This document shows, piece after piece, positions 8,838-18,034 of a stretch of DNA of 64,000 bases (the first letter of the stretch is position 1; each line of letters begins with the position of its first letter). The position numbers and the translations under genes are program-made. The notes under the pieces were generated by a model that worked only from the letters and a program-made list of their open reading frames with translations, ran no database searches and was not told where the DNA came from. This DNA is from CAVTQY01 sp963736975 (GTDB lineage Bacteria > Pseudomonadota > Alphaproteobacteria > Acetobacterales > Acetobacteraceae), in NCBI GenBank assembly GCA_963736975.1, contig CAVTQY010000001.1, forward strand, positions 1,426,001-1,490,000, given 5' to 3'.

Positions 8838-9320
8838 ATGAAGGGCGAGCCGAAGGTCATCGACTATCTCAATGATGCACTACGCCACGAACTCACGGCC
8901 GTCAATCAATACTGGCTGCATTATCGCCTGCTCGACAACTGGGGATACAAATCACTCGCCAAACAGTGGCGCCAGGAATCCATCGAGGAAATGCAGCATG
9001 CAGACAAGCTGATCGAACGCATTATCTTCCTCGACGGCTTCGCCAACATGCAGACACTCAACTCGCTGCATATCGGGCGCACAGTGAAGGAAGTTCTGGA
9101 GCGCGACCTGCAGGCCGAGATGCTGGCTCGCTCGCTTTACGAGGAGGCGGCCTCGCATTGCCATTCGGTCAAGGATTACGTGACCCGCGCCCTGTTCGAG
9201 CAACTCATGCAGGACGAGGAGGGGCATATCGACTACCTGGAAACGCAGCTCGACCTCGTCGCGAGACTCGGCCTCGAGCTCTACGCCCAGCATCACATCG
9301 GCAACCACGACGAGCACTGA
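8838..9320 (+). CDS. bfr: Bacterioferritin
   Basis: 160 aa heme-containing iron-storage ferritin. It aligns residue for residue with E. coli Bfr. Ferroxidase ligands are Glu18, Glu51, His54, Glu94, Glu127 and His130; Met52 is the heme ligand and Tyr25 is conserved. It oxidises Fe(II) and stores the mineral inside a 24-mer in the cytoplasm. GGAGG lies 7 nt before the ATG. The TPR gene follows after only 3 nt. Confidence 0.96.
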   Translation: MKGEPKVIDYLNDALRHELTAVNQYWLHYRLLDNWGYKSLAKQWRQESIEEMQHADKLIERIIFLDGFANMQTLNSLHIGRTVKEVLERDLQAEMLARSLYEEAASHCHSVKDYVTRALFEQLMQDEEGHIDYLETQLDLVARLGLELYAQHHIGNHDEH

Positions 9321-9323
9321 CCG

Positions 9324-10952
9324 TTGTGCAAGAGGTTTTCCTGGCTGACGGCCGTCCTGCTTTGCGCACTGGCCCGACCCGCAACTGCCCTTCCCACCAC
9401 CGATACGCCCGGCTGGCAGGCCTGCACCGAGGCACCGGACCAGAACCAGCGCATCGCCGCCTGCACCGCAATCCTGGAGACGGGCGAATCACTCTCGCCC
9501 GACAACTCGGCCGCCGCCTATATCAACCGCGGCGAGGCCTATGACCAGCAAGGCCACTACGACCGCGCCCTACAGGACTATGATGCTGCTCTTCAAATCG
9601 ATCCCAACGAAGCCACCGCGCTGCTCGACCGCGGCATCGTGCACTATGAACAGGGCGGCCTCGACAAAGCGATCGACGACTGGAGCGGCGCGATCCGCTT
9701 CTCGCCCAACCCAGCCCTCGCGCTGACTGATCGCTGCATGGCCTATATCGACAAAGGCGATAACGACGGTGCCATAGCCGACTGCGATGCCGCCCTGAAG
9801 ATCGCCCCGTCCGACGCCCCTGCCCTCGCCCAGCGCGGCAACGCCTGGCTCGGCAAGAGCGATTACGACCGTGCCATCAGCGATTTCAACAAGGCCATTG
9901 CCATCGACCAGAACTCTCCGCCGGCACATGCCGGCCTCTGCGCTGCTTACGGCGCCCTCGAACGGTTCGACAAAGCCATTGCTGCCTGCAACACCGCGAT
10001 CGCCATCGATCCCGCTTCGGACATCAGCTTTCTGGCACGCGGCAAAGCGTGGCTTGGGAAAAAACAGCCGGATCAGGCCATCGCGGATTTCGACAATGCC
10101 GTGCGCCTCGATCCGCAATCCGCGCCCGCCTTCCTGAACCGCTGCTACGCGTATGGCGCGAAAGACCAATACGACCGCGCGATCCAGGACTGCAGCGCCG
10201 CCGCCGCCATCGATCCTGGCTGGGACCTGCCGCTGCTCGATCGTGGCTTCGACTACCTGCGCCTCAACCAACCCGACAAGGCGATCGCCGATTATGATCG
10301 CGCGATCCAACTCAACCCAGCTTCAGCCAAGGCCTACGCCAATCGCTGCGGTGCCTGGAACCGCAAGCACGATTCGGAGCATGCACTCGCCGACTGCGAT
10401 GCCGCGCTGCACCTCGACCCCGACAATGCCGAAGCGCTGACCAACCGCGGGGTCGCCTACGCGCAACAAGGCCAGTTCGAACGCGCCATCGCCGATTTCG
10501 GCCGCGCTATTCAGCAGGACGCCGCATCGCCCGACGCCCTCGCCGACCGGTGCGCCGCGCTGGCCAGTGAGGACCAGACCGATCGCGCGATCCAGGACTG
10601 CGACGCAGCGCTACGCATCGACCCGGATCATGAGCCGGCGCTCGCGGCGCGCGGCTTCGTCGCCGTGCGCCGGGGCGATTTTCCACGCGCCATCGCCGAT
10701 CTCAGCCAAGCAATCGAGCGCGATCCCTCCGATTCCATCGCCATTACAAATCGCGGCATCGCCTACGCCGCTATCGGCGACAACACGCATGCGCTGGCCG
10801 ATTTCGATCGCGCCATCAAGCTTGACCCCGCCGATGCCAGCGTGTGGCTCGCCCGCAGCCGTGCCGAGACCCGCGCCGGACAGCCGGATCGCGCCACCGC
10901 CGATTATGCGCGTGCGATCCAGCTCAACCCCGCGCTTCGCGCGCAACGGTAA
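9324..10952 (+). CDS. Secreted tetratricopeptide-repeat protein, 14 TPRs
   Basis: 542 aa starting at a TTG (no ATG is available), with a signal peptide (MCKRFSWLTAVLLCALARP...ATA). It is followed by about 14 tandem 34-residue TPRs reaching the C-terminus, with no other domain. Repeats 3, 5, 7, 9 and 11 carry Cys at repeat positions 8 and 24, where the other repeats have Gly and an aromatic; the N-terminal cap has a similar Cys pair. In the periplasm these could be intra-repeat disulfides. TPR arrays are protein-binding scaffolds; the partner is unknown. It sits 3 nt behind bfr, so may share its transcript. Confidence 0.85.
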   Translation: MCKRFSWLTAVLLCALARPATALPTTDTPGWQACTEAPDQNQRIAACTAILETGESLSPDNSAAAYINRGEAYDQQGHYDRALQDYDAALQIDPNEATALLDRGIVHYEQGGLDKAIDDWSGAIRFSPNPALALTDRCMAYIDKGDNDGAIADCDAALKIAPSDAPALAQRGNAWLGKSDYDRAISDFNKAIAIDQNSPPAHAGLCAAYGALERFDKAIAACNTAIAIDPASDISFLARGKAWLGKKQPDQAIADFDNAVRLDPQSAPAFLNRCYAYGAKDQYDRAIQDCSAAAAIDPGWDLPLLDRGFDYLRLNQPDKAIADYDRAIQLNPASAKAYANRCGAWNRKHDSEHALADCDAALHLDPDNAEALTNRGVAYAQQGQFERAIADFGRAIQQDAASPDALADRCAALASEDQTDRAIQDCDAALRIDPDHEPALAARGFVAVRRGDFPRAIADLSQAIERDPSDSIAITNRGIAYAAIGDNTHALADFDRAIKLDPADASVWLARSRAETRAGQPDRATADYARAIQLNPALRAQR

Positions 10953-10957
10953 GCACG

Positions 10958-13208
10958 ATGCATTCCCACGCCCGCGCGGTGGTGATCGGTGGCGGCGTTG
11001 TCGGCTGCAGCGCGCTGTATCACCTCGCGCGCCTGGGTTGGACCGACTGCGTGCTGCTGGAGCGCGACGAGCTGACCGCCGGTTCCACCTGGCACGCCGC
11101 CGGCAACTGCCCGAATTTCTCCACCAATGCGTCGATCGTGACACTGCAACGGGTATCGACGCAGCTTTACGCACAATTCGCGCAGGAAACCGGCCAGCCG
11201 GTCGCCTATCACGTCACCGGCTCGATTCGCCTGGCGCATACCGCCGACCGCATGGATGAGTTTCGCCATGTCGCCGCCGTTGCCAATGCCCGGGATCTCG
11301 ACTTTGCCATCCTGACTTCGGCGGAGATCAAGGCCCGCTGCGAGTTCATCGAAACCCACGACTTGCTCGGCGGGCTCTTCGATCCCCTCGACGGCGACAT
11401 CGACCCCAGCCAGCTCACGCATGCCTTCGGGAAAGCTGCTCGCGACCTGGGCGCACGCATCATTCGCGGCGCGCGCGTCACCGGCCTTGCACGCACGGAA
11501 GCCGGCTGGCAGGTGCAAACAACCGCGGGCGCCATCACCGCCGAGGCAGTAGTGAACGCCGCCGGCTACCGGGCCGGCGAGGTCATGGCGCTACTTGGTC
11601 AGTACCTGCCGGTCGTCTCCATCCAGCATCAGTATCTCATCACCGAAACCATCCCCGCGCTCGCCGCCCGACCCGCCAAACTGCCGCTGCTGCGCGATCC
11701 CGACACAAGCTGGTATCTGCGCCAGGAGCGCGACGGCCTGTTGCTCGGCCCCTATGAGGCGCAGGCCACGCCCGTCTGGCTGGACGGCATTCCCGATGAT
11801 TTCGCCGCGCAACTTTTCCCCGACGACCTCGACCGGCTCGGTACCGCAGATCGAGGACGCCATTGGCCGCGTGCCGGTCCTCGGCAGCGTCGGCGTGCGC
11901 CGCGTCGTCAACGGGCCGATCCCCTACACGCCGGATGGCAACCCGCTTATCGGCCCTGCGCCCGGACTGCCCGGCTTCTTCCACTGCTGCGCGTTCAGCT
12001 TCGGCATCGTGCAGGCGGGCGGAGCGGGCAAGGCGGTCGCCGAATGGGTCGTGCATGGCGAGCCGGAAATCGATCTCTGGGCCTGCGACCCGCGCCGCTT
12101 CGGTGCCTATGCAACCAAGACCTACGCGCTTACCCGCGCCGTCGAGACGTACCGACATGAATACGCCGTCGCCTATCCGCGCGAGGAACGCGCCGCAGGC
12201 CGTCCCGCGCGCACCTCACCGCTTTACGAAGCGCTGCGTGGCAAGGGCGCCGTATTCGGAGCACGCGGCGGCTGGGAAACGCCCTTGTGGTTCGCCCGCA
12301 ACAGCGAACCTGATCGTCCGAGCTTCCGCCGCGCCGTCCCCGGCTTCCCCGCAGTTGCCCGGGAATGCCGCGCGGCGCGCGAGTGCCTCGGCATCGCCGA
12401 ACTCCCCGGGCTCGCCAAATTCATGGTGGAAGGATCAGGCGCGGCCGCCTGGCTTGGCCGTATCCTGTGCGGTCCTGTGCCGCAACAAGGCGAAACAGCG
12501 CCGAACCGGCTGCTCTCAAGATACGGCGGCACTATCAGCGCGTTCACAGTGACACGGCTCTCGGCGGACCGCTTGTACCTGACCAGCGCCGCGATCGCGG
12601 AGACGCATGATCATGATGAACTCGCGCGCCTGCTGCCCGCCGACGGATCGGCGCGGCTCAACGACGTGACGGCCGAATACGGCACCCTGCTGCTGACCGG
12701 CCCTCGTGCCGGAGATGTGCTTGCGAACATAAAGGATAGCCCGCTCACGCTGGTTACCAACATCGCCGGCAAATCCGGATGGGAACTGCACGTGCCCATA
12801 CCCGACCTGCCGGCATTCTACAACTCGCTCTGGCGTAGCGGCGAACCGCTCAGCATCGCTGATATTGGCCTGCTCGCGCTCGACAGCCTACGCCTAGAAG
12901 CCGGCTTTCCCTGTTGGCAACAGGAACTGACCCGCACCCCATTTCCACGCGCCGGGCTCGTGCAGCTTCTGCTGACCGAACCGGGCGAGGCCGACGCACA
13001 CCCGAACTCACCCGTTTGGTCCGACAATCGGCGAGTCGGCGTGGTCACCTCCGGCGGTTGGGGTCATACCATTAACTGCAGTATCGCCCTTGCCTTCGTA
13101 CGCAACGACCTCGCCCGGAAAGGACAGAACCTGCACGTCGAGATCCTCGGTGAACGTTACCCCGCCACCGTTGCAAAAACCTGTCCAACAGTAGGACCGA
13201 TCGCATGA
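10958..13208 (+). pseudogene. FAD-dependent oxidoreductase with GcvT C-terminus (dimethylglycine/sarcosine dehydrogenase-like), frameshifted
   Basis: A single gene of about 750 codons split by one extra base around 11839-11844. The first part (MHSHARAVVIGGGVVGCSA...) is the DAO-type FAD domain with the GSTWHAAGNCPNF covalent-flavin-type segment. After the shift similarity resumes at PQIEDAIGRVPVLG and NGPIPYTPDGNPLIGPAPGL, and runs into the aminomethyltransferase (GcvT/folate-binding) domain up to 13208. The family demethylates N-methylated glycines, passing C1 units to tetrahydrofolate. Both halves keep normal coding quality, so a sequencing error is as likely as a true break. The end overlaps the alcohol dehydrogenase start (ATGA). 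Confidence 0.85.
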
Positions 13209-14374
13209 TCCAAGGCACTTACCGCTATCCGCAAATGGAGCGGGTTATTTATGGCATCCCTCTCACCGACGCCCTGGCCGCCGAGTTCGACCGCATCGAC
13301 GCCCGCGCGATCTATCTCCTCGCCAGCGGAACGCTTGCACGCGAAACCGACCTGATCGACCGCGTCCGCGGCGTGCTCGGCAACCGACTCGCCGGCATCT
13401 GTACCAAGGTTGGCGCCCATACGCCGCGCACCGATATCGTCGCCGCGGCCAACGCAGCCCGCGAAGCCCACGCCGATGCGCTGCTGACCATCGGCGGCGG
13501 TTCGGTGACCGACGCCGCCAAGATGGTCGGGCTCTGTCTCGGCAACGCTGTGACCGAGCCTGGACAGCTCGACGCCTTCCGCGCCCGCATCCTGCCCGAC
13601 GGCAGCACGCAGCGCCCGCCGGTTGAACCGCCAGCAATACGCTCGGTTGCCGTGCCGACCACGCTCTCCGCCGGAGAATTCACCTGGTTCGCCGGCTGTA
13701 CCGACACGGTGCGGCAGGTGAAGGAAAGCTTTGGTCATCCGCTGATGATGCCGCGCAGCGTTATCCTCGATCCGGCCGCAACGATCCACACGCCTGAATG
13801 GCTGTTCCTCTCCACCGGCATCCGCGCCGTCGATCATGCGGTGGAGAGCATCTGCTCCGTGCATCCGCAACCATTGTCCGACGCCACGTCGCTGCACGCG
13901 CTGCGTCTGCTTGGCCGCGGCTTGCGTGCCGTGAAAGCCGATCCGCACGATCTGGACGCACGGCTCGATTGCCAGCTCGGTGCCTGGATGTCGATCATGG
14001 GCGCGCAGGGCGGCGTGCCAAGCGGAGCCAGCCATGGCATCGGCCACGTGCTGGGCGGTGCCGCCGGCGTGCCGCACGGCTATACCTCCTGCATCATGCT
14101 GGCCCACGTGCTGCGCTTCAACGCGGCGATGAACGCCGACAAGCAGTCCTGGGTGAGCGACGCCCTGGGACGACCCGGCGATCCCGCGGGCGATGCTGTC
14201 GCGGCGCTGGTGGCGGAGCTTGGCCTGCCGGGGCGGCTGCGCGAGGTCGGCGTGCAACAGGATCATCTCGACCGCATCGCCGAGGAGTCGATGCACGACC
14301 GCGCCGTGCACACCAACCCACGCAAGATCGATGGCCCGCCGGCCGTGCGGGCGTTGCTGGACCAGGCATGGTAA
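13205..14374 (+). CDS. Iron-containing alcohol dehydrogenase
   Basis: 389 aa, group III (Fe-ADH / maleylacetate reductase-like) NAD(P)-dependent dehydrogenase. The nucleotide-binding segment is GGGSVTDAAK, followed by VPTTLSAGEFT. Candidate metal ligands are Asp/His in IRAVDHAVE, His in GASHGIGHVLGG and His in GVPHGYTSC. The first His-containing stretch and length fit the maleylacetate-reductase side of the family, which would match aromatic catabolism upstream; this is inference. Start supported by AGGA 8 nt upstream; overlaps the flavoprotein stop by 4 nt. Confidence 0.85.
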   Translation: MIQGTYRYPQMERVIYGIPLTDALAAEFDRIDARAIYLLASGTLARETDLIDRVRGVLGNRLAGICTKVGAHTPRTDIVAAANAAREAHADALLTIGGGSVTDAAKMVGLCLGNAVTEPGQLDAFRARILPDGSTQRPPVEPPAIRSVAVPTTLSAGEFTWFAGCTDTVRQVKESFGHPLMMPRSVILDPAATIHTPEWLFLSTGIRAVDHAVESICSVHPQPLSDATSLHALRLLGRGLRAVKADPHDLDARLDCQLGAWMSIMGAQGGVPSGASHGIGHVLGGAAGVPHGYTSCIMLAHVLRFNAAMNADKQSWVSDALGRPGDPAGDAVAALVAELGLPGRLREVGVQQDHLDRIAEESMHDRAVHTNPRKIDGPPAVRALLDQAW

Positions 14375-14829
14375 CAGCGCGGGCAGACGCGACGCCGATC
14401 GAACGCTGCCGCGCGGACAATCTGGACGACCTCGTCCGTCTCCGCCGCATGCTCTGGCCGGAAGACGATTACGCGGGTGAGCCGCCGAAATGGCTCACCG
14501 CAGGCGAGAGGAACCCTGCCGCGTTCATCGCCCGCAACAATGCCGGCGCGGCTATCGGCTTCGCCGAAGCAAACCTCCGCCACGATCCGGTGAATGGCTG
14601 CGACACATCGCCCGTCCTGTTCCTGGAGGGCATCTACGTGCTGCCGGCTTATCGCCGGAATGGCATCGCGAAAGCACTGTGCGAAGCTGTCGAGGCTTGG
14701 GGGCGCTCCCTGGGATGCTCGGAGTTTGCTTCCGACGCTTTGCTCGACAATGCGGCAGGCCATGCCTTCCATGCCGCGGTCGGTTTCCATGAGCGAGAAC
14801 GTGTCGTGGTGTTCCGTAAGCTGCTGTAG
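14368..14829 (+). CDS. GNAT acetyltransferase, aminoglycoside 6'-N-acetyltransferase-like
   Basis: 153 aa GNAT protein. The acetyl-CoA loop is VLPAYRRNGIAKAL, followed by EAWGRSLGCSEFASDALLDN and GFHERERVVVFRKLL, which closely follow the AAC(6')-I pattern. The family acetylates the 6'-amine of aminoglycosides, but chromosomal homologues often have other amine substrates. It overlaps the alcohol dehydrogenase by 7 nt, an unusual place for a resistance gene, so the physiological role is open. No mobile element lies beside it. Confidence 0.75.
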   Translation: MVTARADATPIERCRADNLDDLVRLRRMLWPEDDYAGEPPKWLTAGERNPAAFIARNNAGAAIGFAEANLRHDPVNGCDTSPVLFLEGIYVLPAYRRNGIAKALCEAVEAWGRSLGCSEFASDALLDNAAGHAFHAAVGFHERERVVVFRKLL

Positions 14830-14853
14830 CAATCGTCGGATCGTGCAGGCAGC

Positions 14854-15027
14854 TCACCCGGGAAGCAGGTCGCGACGTTGGTCGGCCTTCTTGTCCTGCA
14901 CGATCCAAGCCTCTGCATCTGCTTCAGTCCTAAAATTCAGGATGGTCTGGCGAGCGCCGTCGCTGCCGACGACAGAGACATCGAATCCGTCATCGCCGAT
15001 CCGCGGGACTATAGCGTAAGTGGCCAT
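14854..15027 (-). CDS. Small conserved-type hypothetical protein
   Basis: 57 aa from ATG 15027 (MATYAIVPRIGDDGFDVSVV...). A compact alpha/beta sequence with a TEADAEAWIVQDKKAD helix, similar in style to small cytoplasmic proteins common in Rhizobiales and Rhodospirillales. No domain or motif points to a function. An upstream in-frame start at 15093 exists but has no better ribosome-binding site. Likely monocistronic. Confidence 0.55.
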   Translation of the reverse strand: MATYAIVPRIGDDGFDVSVVGSDGARQTILNFRTEADAEAWIVQDKKADQRRDLLPG

Positions 15028-15093
15028 ATCGATAATCTGCCCACGCAAATCCGAGCACGAGAGCCGCGCCAAGCCACGGGATCCATGAGGCAA

Positions 15094-15303
15094 CTAACCC
15101 AGGCTGCCGGACAAAGCCGCCAGTTTGCTCTCCGGGACGACTCGCTCATGCCCGTCGGCTAAGTGCTTGACACGATACTGATTACCGTTCGCGTCACTCG
15201 GCAGCAGGCGCTGAATCTTATACATTCCAGGCGGCACGTGCAGGTCACCCGGCCCAGCCAAGAAATGCACGGCCTGCCCGACAGCAAACTTGTGCCGGTT
15301 CAT
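15094..15303 (-). CDS. Small hypothetical protein
   Basis: 69 aa (MNRHKFAVGQAVHFLAGPGD...), with the look of a small SH3-like beta protein: KFAVGQAVHF, then YKIQRLLPSDANGNQYRVKH and HERVVPESKLA. This pattern is common in alphaproteobacteria and has no assigned function. A perfect GGAGG sits 5 nt before the ATG, which strongly supports translation. Confidence 0.65.
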   Translation of the reverse strand: MNRHKFAVGQAVHFLAGPGDLHVPPGMYKIQRLLPSDANGNQYRVKHLADGHERVVPESKLAALSGSLG

Positions 15304-15331
15304 TGTCGCCTCCGTTCCCCCCCGTCCAGGG

Positions 15332-15356
15332 CCAGCGCTGGGCTCGGCAGCGCTGG
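15332..15356 (-). terminator. Strong hairpin just downstream of cspA
   Basis: A perfect 9-bp inverted repeat (CCAGCGCTG / CAGCGCTGG) with a 7-nt loop begins 8 nt after the cspA stop on the - strand. There is no T-run after it, so it could be a terminator of the weak-U type or a 3' stabilising hairpin. Confidence 0.4.
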
Positions 15357-15364
15357 ATGGAAGC

Positions 15365-15571
15365 TCAGAGAGACTTCAGGTTGGTGGCCGAGGTCTTGCC
15401 TTGCTGCCCGCGCTCCAGGTCAAAGCTGACCTTCTGACCCTCATTAAGGCCAGTCAGGCCCGCGCGCTCGACTGCCGAGATATGGACGAAGACATCTTTC
15501 GACCCATCATCCGGTTGAATGAAGCCGTATCCCTTCTGGGCATTGAACCACTTGACCGTGCCTTCCGACAT
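15365..15571 (-). CDS. Cold-shock protein (CspA family)
   Basis: 68 aa single cold-shock domain. RNP1 is KGYGFIQP and RNP2 is VFVHISAVE. It binds single-stranded RNA and DNA and acts as an RNA chaperone. GGAGG lies 8 nt before the ATG. It is a single gene, followed by the hairpin at 15332-15356. About 175 nt separate it from carD, enough for the long 5' leader often seen in csp genes, though no specific leader fold was verified. Confidence 0.95.
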   Translation of the reverse strand: MSEGTVKWFNAQKGYGFIQPDDGSKDVFVHISAVERAGLTGLNEGQKVSFDLERGQQGKTSATNLKSL

Positions 15572-15745
15572 CGCGTCTTCCTCCGTGCAATCCGGCGATC
15601 CACACCATATGGACCGGAATGCTTTTCAAATTGGGAGCACCGAAGCGCGACGAAGTCGCATAGTCAAGGTACGATAGACCCACGCTGAAAAGCCGTCCGG
15701 CACATATAGGCATGCCGCAGCGACATTGCCAGAAGATTTCTTGGG

Positions 15746-16330
15746 TTAGCTAACGACGCTTGCCCTGGCCTCGAGCAGTGCCTGATTGAGCTGCTCGATC
15801 GCCTCCGCTTTGGAAATTCGGTTGATCGCCGCGGATTCGGCAGCAAGCCGATCCAGCGCGAGCTCGAACAAGTTGCGCTGACTGAAGCTGCTGCCCGAGC
15901 CGTCTCCGGCAGCCTGCAGATCCCGAACCACCTCGGCCAGCGCAACAAGTGCACCGGAGTTGATCTTCGCCAGGTACTCCTGGGCACGCTTGGCCCACAT
16001 AAGCCGGCTCGACCGAGGCCGCTCCTTCAGCTTCGCCAGGGCATCCGCCAACTGCTTCCTGCTCGCGAGCTTTCGCAGACCCGCAGCACGCGCCTGCGCC
16101 ACGGGCACACGCAAGGTCATCTGGTTATCGTCGAAGGAGATGTGGATCAGGTTCAGCCGGTGTCCGGCGATTTCCTCAAAACCCACGCGGTCGATCCTGC
16201 CGACGCCATGCGCGGGATAGACGACAGGATCACCCTTGCGAAAGGGATCCGCATCCTTCGGCCTGATCTTCGAGGCTGTTGCCTCGAGGGCGGCAGTCAC
16301 CATCGAAGCCGTCATGGGAGTCGCGGCCAC
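15746..16330 (-). CDS. CarD family transcriptional regulator
   Basis: 194 aa. The N-terminal CarD/TRCF RNA-polymerase-interaction domain is seen as DPFRKGDPVVYPAHGVGRID and continues through VPVAQARAAGLRKL. The C-terminal helical DNA-binding region has RSSRLMWAKRAQEYLAKINS. CarD proteins stabilise open complexes at many promoters. The start is a GTG at 16330 with AAGGAA 7 nt upstream; a later in-frame ATG at 16315 is possible. Monocistronic. Confidence 0.9.
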   Translation of the reverse strand: MAATPMTASMVTAALEATASKIRPKDADPFRKGDPVVYPAHGVGRIDRVGFEEIAGHRLNLIHISFDDNQMTLRVPVAQARAAGLRKLASRKQLADALAKLKERPRSSRLMWAKRAQEYLAKINSGALVALAEVVRDLQAAGDGSGSSFSQRNLFELALDRLAAESAAINRISKAEAIEQLNQALLEARASVVS

Positions 16331-16620
16331 CCCGGGTTCCTTTCTGGTTTTTGACCTGCTGATATGGCATCTCGCACGATGAAATGCATCGGGGCGGATT
16401 CGTGAGGTTGTTCAGGTTCTCGGGACAGCCCGCTCACGTTCAGCTTGCAATTGCAGGGTTCATCCCCACGTGAAGGGGGACTTCCGCGACAATGATCCGC
16501 ATTTGCCTCGGTGCACCCAAGCCGCCGGGAGACGGCAATGCCGCCGACGTCGGCCAGGGTCTTCTCTTTGATGGACTGTTTGGCGACAGCATGTCACGAC
16601 GATCTAGAACGGGAGCAACC

Positions 16621-16836
16621 ATGCGAACGGCCTCGGGCGACGACGGCCAGATAGCGTATGATCTTGAGGAATTCTGCCGGGATTATGGGCACCCGGAGGG
16701 GCAGTTGTTTACCTTCGAGATAACGTGCAATGCGGTGACCTACGTTTATGCCAATGTTGTCGGCATCGTCCGGGCCAGCAAAGTGATTTTCGATCTCAAC
16801 GGCGATGATCTGGTAGATGCACGGAAGGCGCATTGA
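16621..16836 (+). CDS. Small hypothetical protein
   Basis: 71 aa from ATG 16621 (MRTASGDDGQIAYDLEEFCR...), ending in FDLNGDDLVDARKAH. A GGGAG precedes the ATG at good distance. No family recognised. The acidic, mixed alpha/beta composition is protein-like, but coding evidence is modest. The 290 bp before it, back to carD, shows nothing recognisable. Confidence 0.4.
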   Translation: MRTASGDDGQIAYDLEEFCRDYGHPEGQLFTFEITCNAVTYVYANVVGIVRASKVIFDLNGDDLVDARKAH

Positions 16837-17080
16837 GGTGACTGATAACAGGGCCGTGGGGTTGCAAATAATCGATGAATTTGCGGCTAGAAGGACTATG
16901 ATTACCCTAGTGGAATGATCGCGGTGATCGCGCGCATCACGGTAGCGGCTTGATGACCCAAAATTGCTGATTTCGAACGATACGCCTGGACTCCTTCGCA
17001 ATCGGTTGACGATCCGGTCAGGGAGCGAAGAGACGCTGACGGGCAATTCGCCGCCTTATCGGTTGTGCATCTAGCAAGTC

Positions 17081-17130
17081 TGAAGCGGGCGAAGGGATTC
17101 GAACCCTCGCCCAACCTTGGCAAGGCCGCT
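17081..17130 (-). other. 3'-half fragment of a tRNA-Gly(GCC) gene (possible attachment-site scar)
   Basis: On the - strand this reads as the anticodon arm (loop TTGCCAA, anticodon GCC), a shortened variable region, a T arm with GAGGG TTCGAAT CCCTT, and the acceptor 3' strand CGCCCGC plus TTCA. The acceptor 5' strand and D arm are missing: their place is taken by a PAS-protein reading frame. A 3'-half tRNA is the typical scar left at the far end of an element that integrated into a tRNA gene. The two-base-shorter variable loop and TTCA end show it is not a functional tRNA. Confidence 0.6.
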
Positions 17131-17260
17131 GTGCCTCGCTGAGAACGTGGCCGATTTTGGAGATTCCGATAATCCTACCCTCCGCGTCCCGGATCGGCGA
17201 GATCGCGAGGGACATCGGATGGTCCGATGATCTCCTCGGCGGTCGCGTCGTCCGACGAAC
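17126..17260 (-). pseudogene. PAS-domain gene fragment
   Basis: The - strand reads SLAISPIRDAEGRIIGISKI, the typical end of a PAS/PAC domain as in sensor kinases and diguanylate cyclases. It is cut at its 3' end by the tRNA-Gly fragment at EAQR, and coding quality is lost upstream. No start, output domain or intact frame remains. It marks a recombination junction at the edge of the foreign segment. The rest of 16837-17332 holds nothing else I can identify. Confidence 0.5.
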
Positions 17261-17332
17261 TCGGCAAAGATCTCGAGCGCAGCGGAGACACCACTTGCAT
17301 TCGGTTGCGCGAAACCAGACTAGGAGGTGGTC

Positions 17333-18034
17333 GTGGCGTGTACCAGGGGGCAAGCGAATCCAGGCGCTAAGACGCGTATTCGCCTCTTTGCCGACTCCGC
17401 TGGCTATTGCCAAAATCCAGCTTGCACGCGACAGCTCTTCGTCGAGACCCCTTCAGGGGAAGCTATCCATTTCGCGGAAATAGCCCATATTTTCGCCGCG
17501 AGCAATGATGGACCAAGGTCAAACGCCGGTTTGGAGGAGGCCGAACGCGGCGCTTATGAAAATCTCATCCTGCTCTGCGCAAACTGCCATACAATGATCG
17601 ACAAGGCGCCGGATGACTACCCTGATACGCTGATTAGCCAGTGGAAGCGTGACCGCGCCGATCATTTGGCAGCGCTGTTCGGCGCCGCCCACTTGTCGTC
17701 GCGAGACGAGGTCCAAGCGGCGATCGAGCCGTTGATGACGGCCAACAAAGTGACACTGGAGGACTACGGACCAAGCAGCGGCGCACAATTCGACCCCGAG
17801 AGCAATGCGCCCGACGCTTGGCGTCGAAAAGTTCTCAACACCATCATTCCAAATAACAAACGGATTATCGGGATCCTGGACAAGAACCGTGACCATATGG
17901 TCGGGCGCGAGTTGCAGACTCTGGAAGAATTCCGGCAACACGTCGACGACCTGATCGCCCGCCATCTAGAGGGCATAACGGGAGGCCGCTTATTCCCACC
18001 GGCAATGAACAGCATGATGTCAGCAAATGGCTAA
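17333..18034 (+). CDS. HNH endonuclease, first gene of a three-gene cassette
   Basis: 233 aa from a GTG at 17333, chosen because AGGAGG ends 5 nt upstream. The N-terminal HNH domain has zinc-type cysteines Cys26 and Cys31 (GYCQNPAC) and Cys82 and Cys85 (LLCANCH), and catalytic-type His52 (AEIAHI), Asn77 and His86. The form with AAS..GPR, then ENLILLCANCHTMID, is the one seen in HNH effectors of several defence systems such as ABC-3C types. The C-terminal half (about 130-233) is helical and unrecognised, probably sensing or partner-binding. Overlaps the next gene by 8 nt. Its GC content is visibly lower than that of flanking genes, as expected after transfer. Confidence 0.8.
   Translation: MACTRGQANPGAKTRIRLFADSAGYCQNPACTRQLFVETPSGEAIHFAEIAHIFAASNDGPRSNAGLEEAERGAYENLILLCANCHTMIDKAPDDYPDTLISQWKRDRADHLAALFGAAHLSSRDEVQAAIEPLMTANKVTLEDYGPSSGAQFDPESNAPDAWRRKVLNTIIPNNKRIIGILDKNRDHMVGRELQTLEEFRQHVDDLIARHLEGITGGRLFPPAMNSMMSANG

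Noticed and set aside
17081..17155. Complete tRNA-Gly gene
   Set aside because: Only the 3' half fits. The 5' half is PAS coding sequence, the variable loop is short and the 3' end is TTCA.
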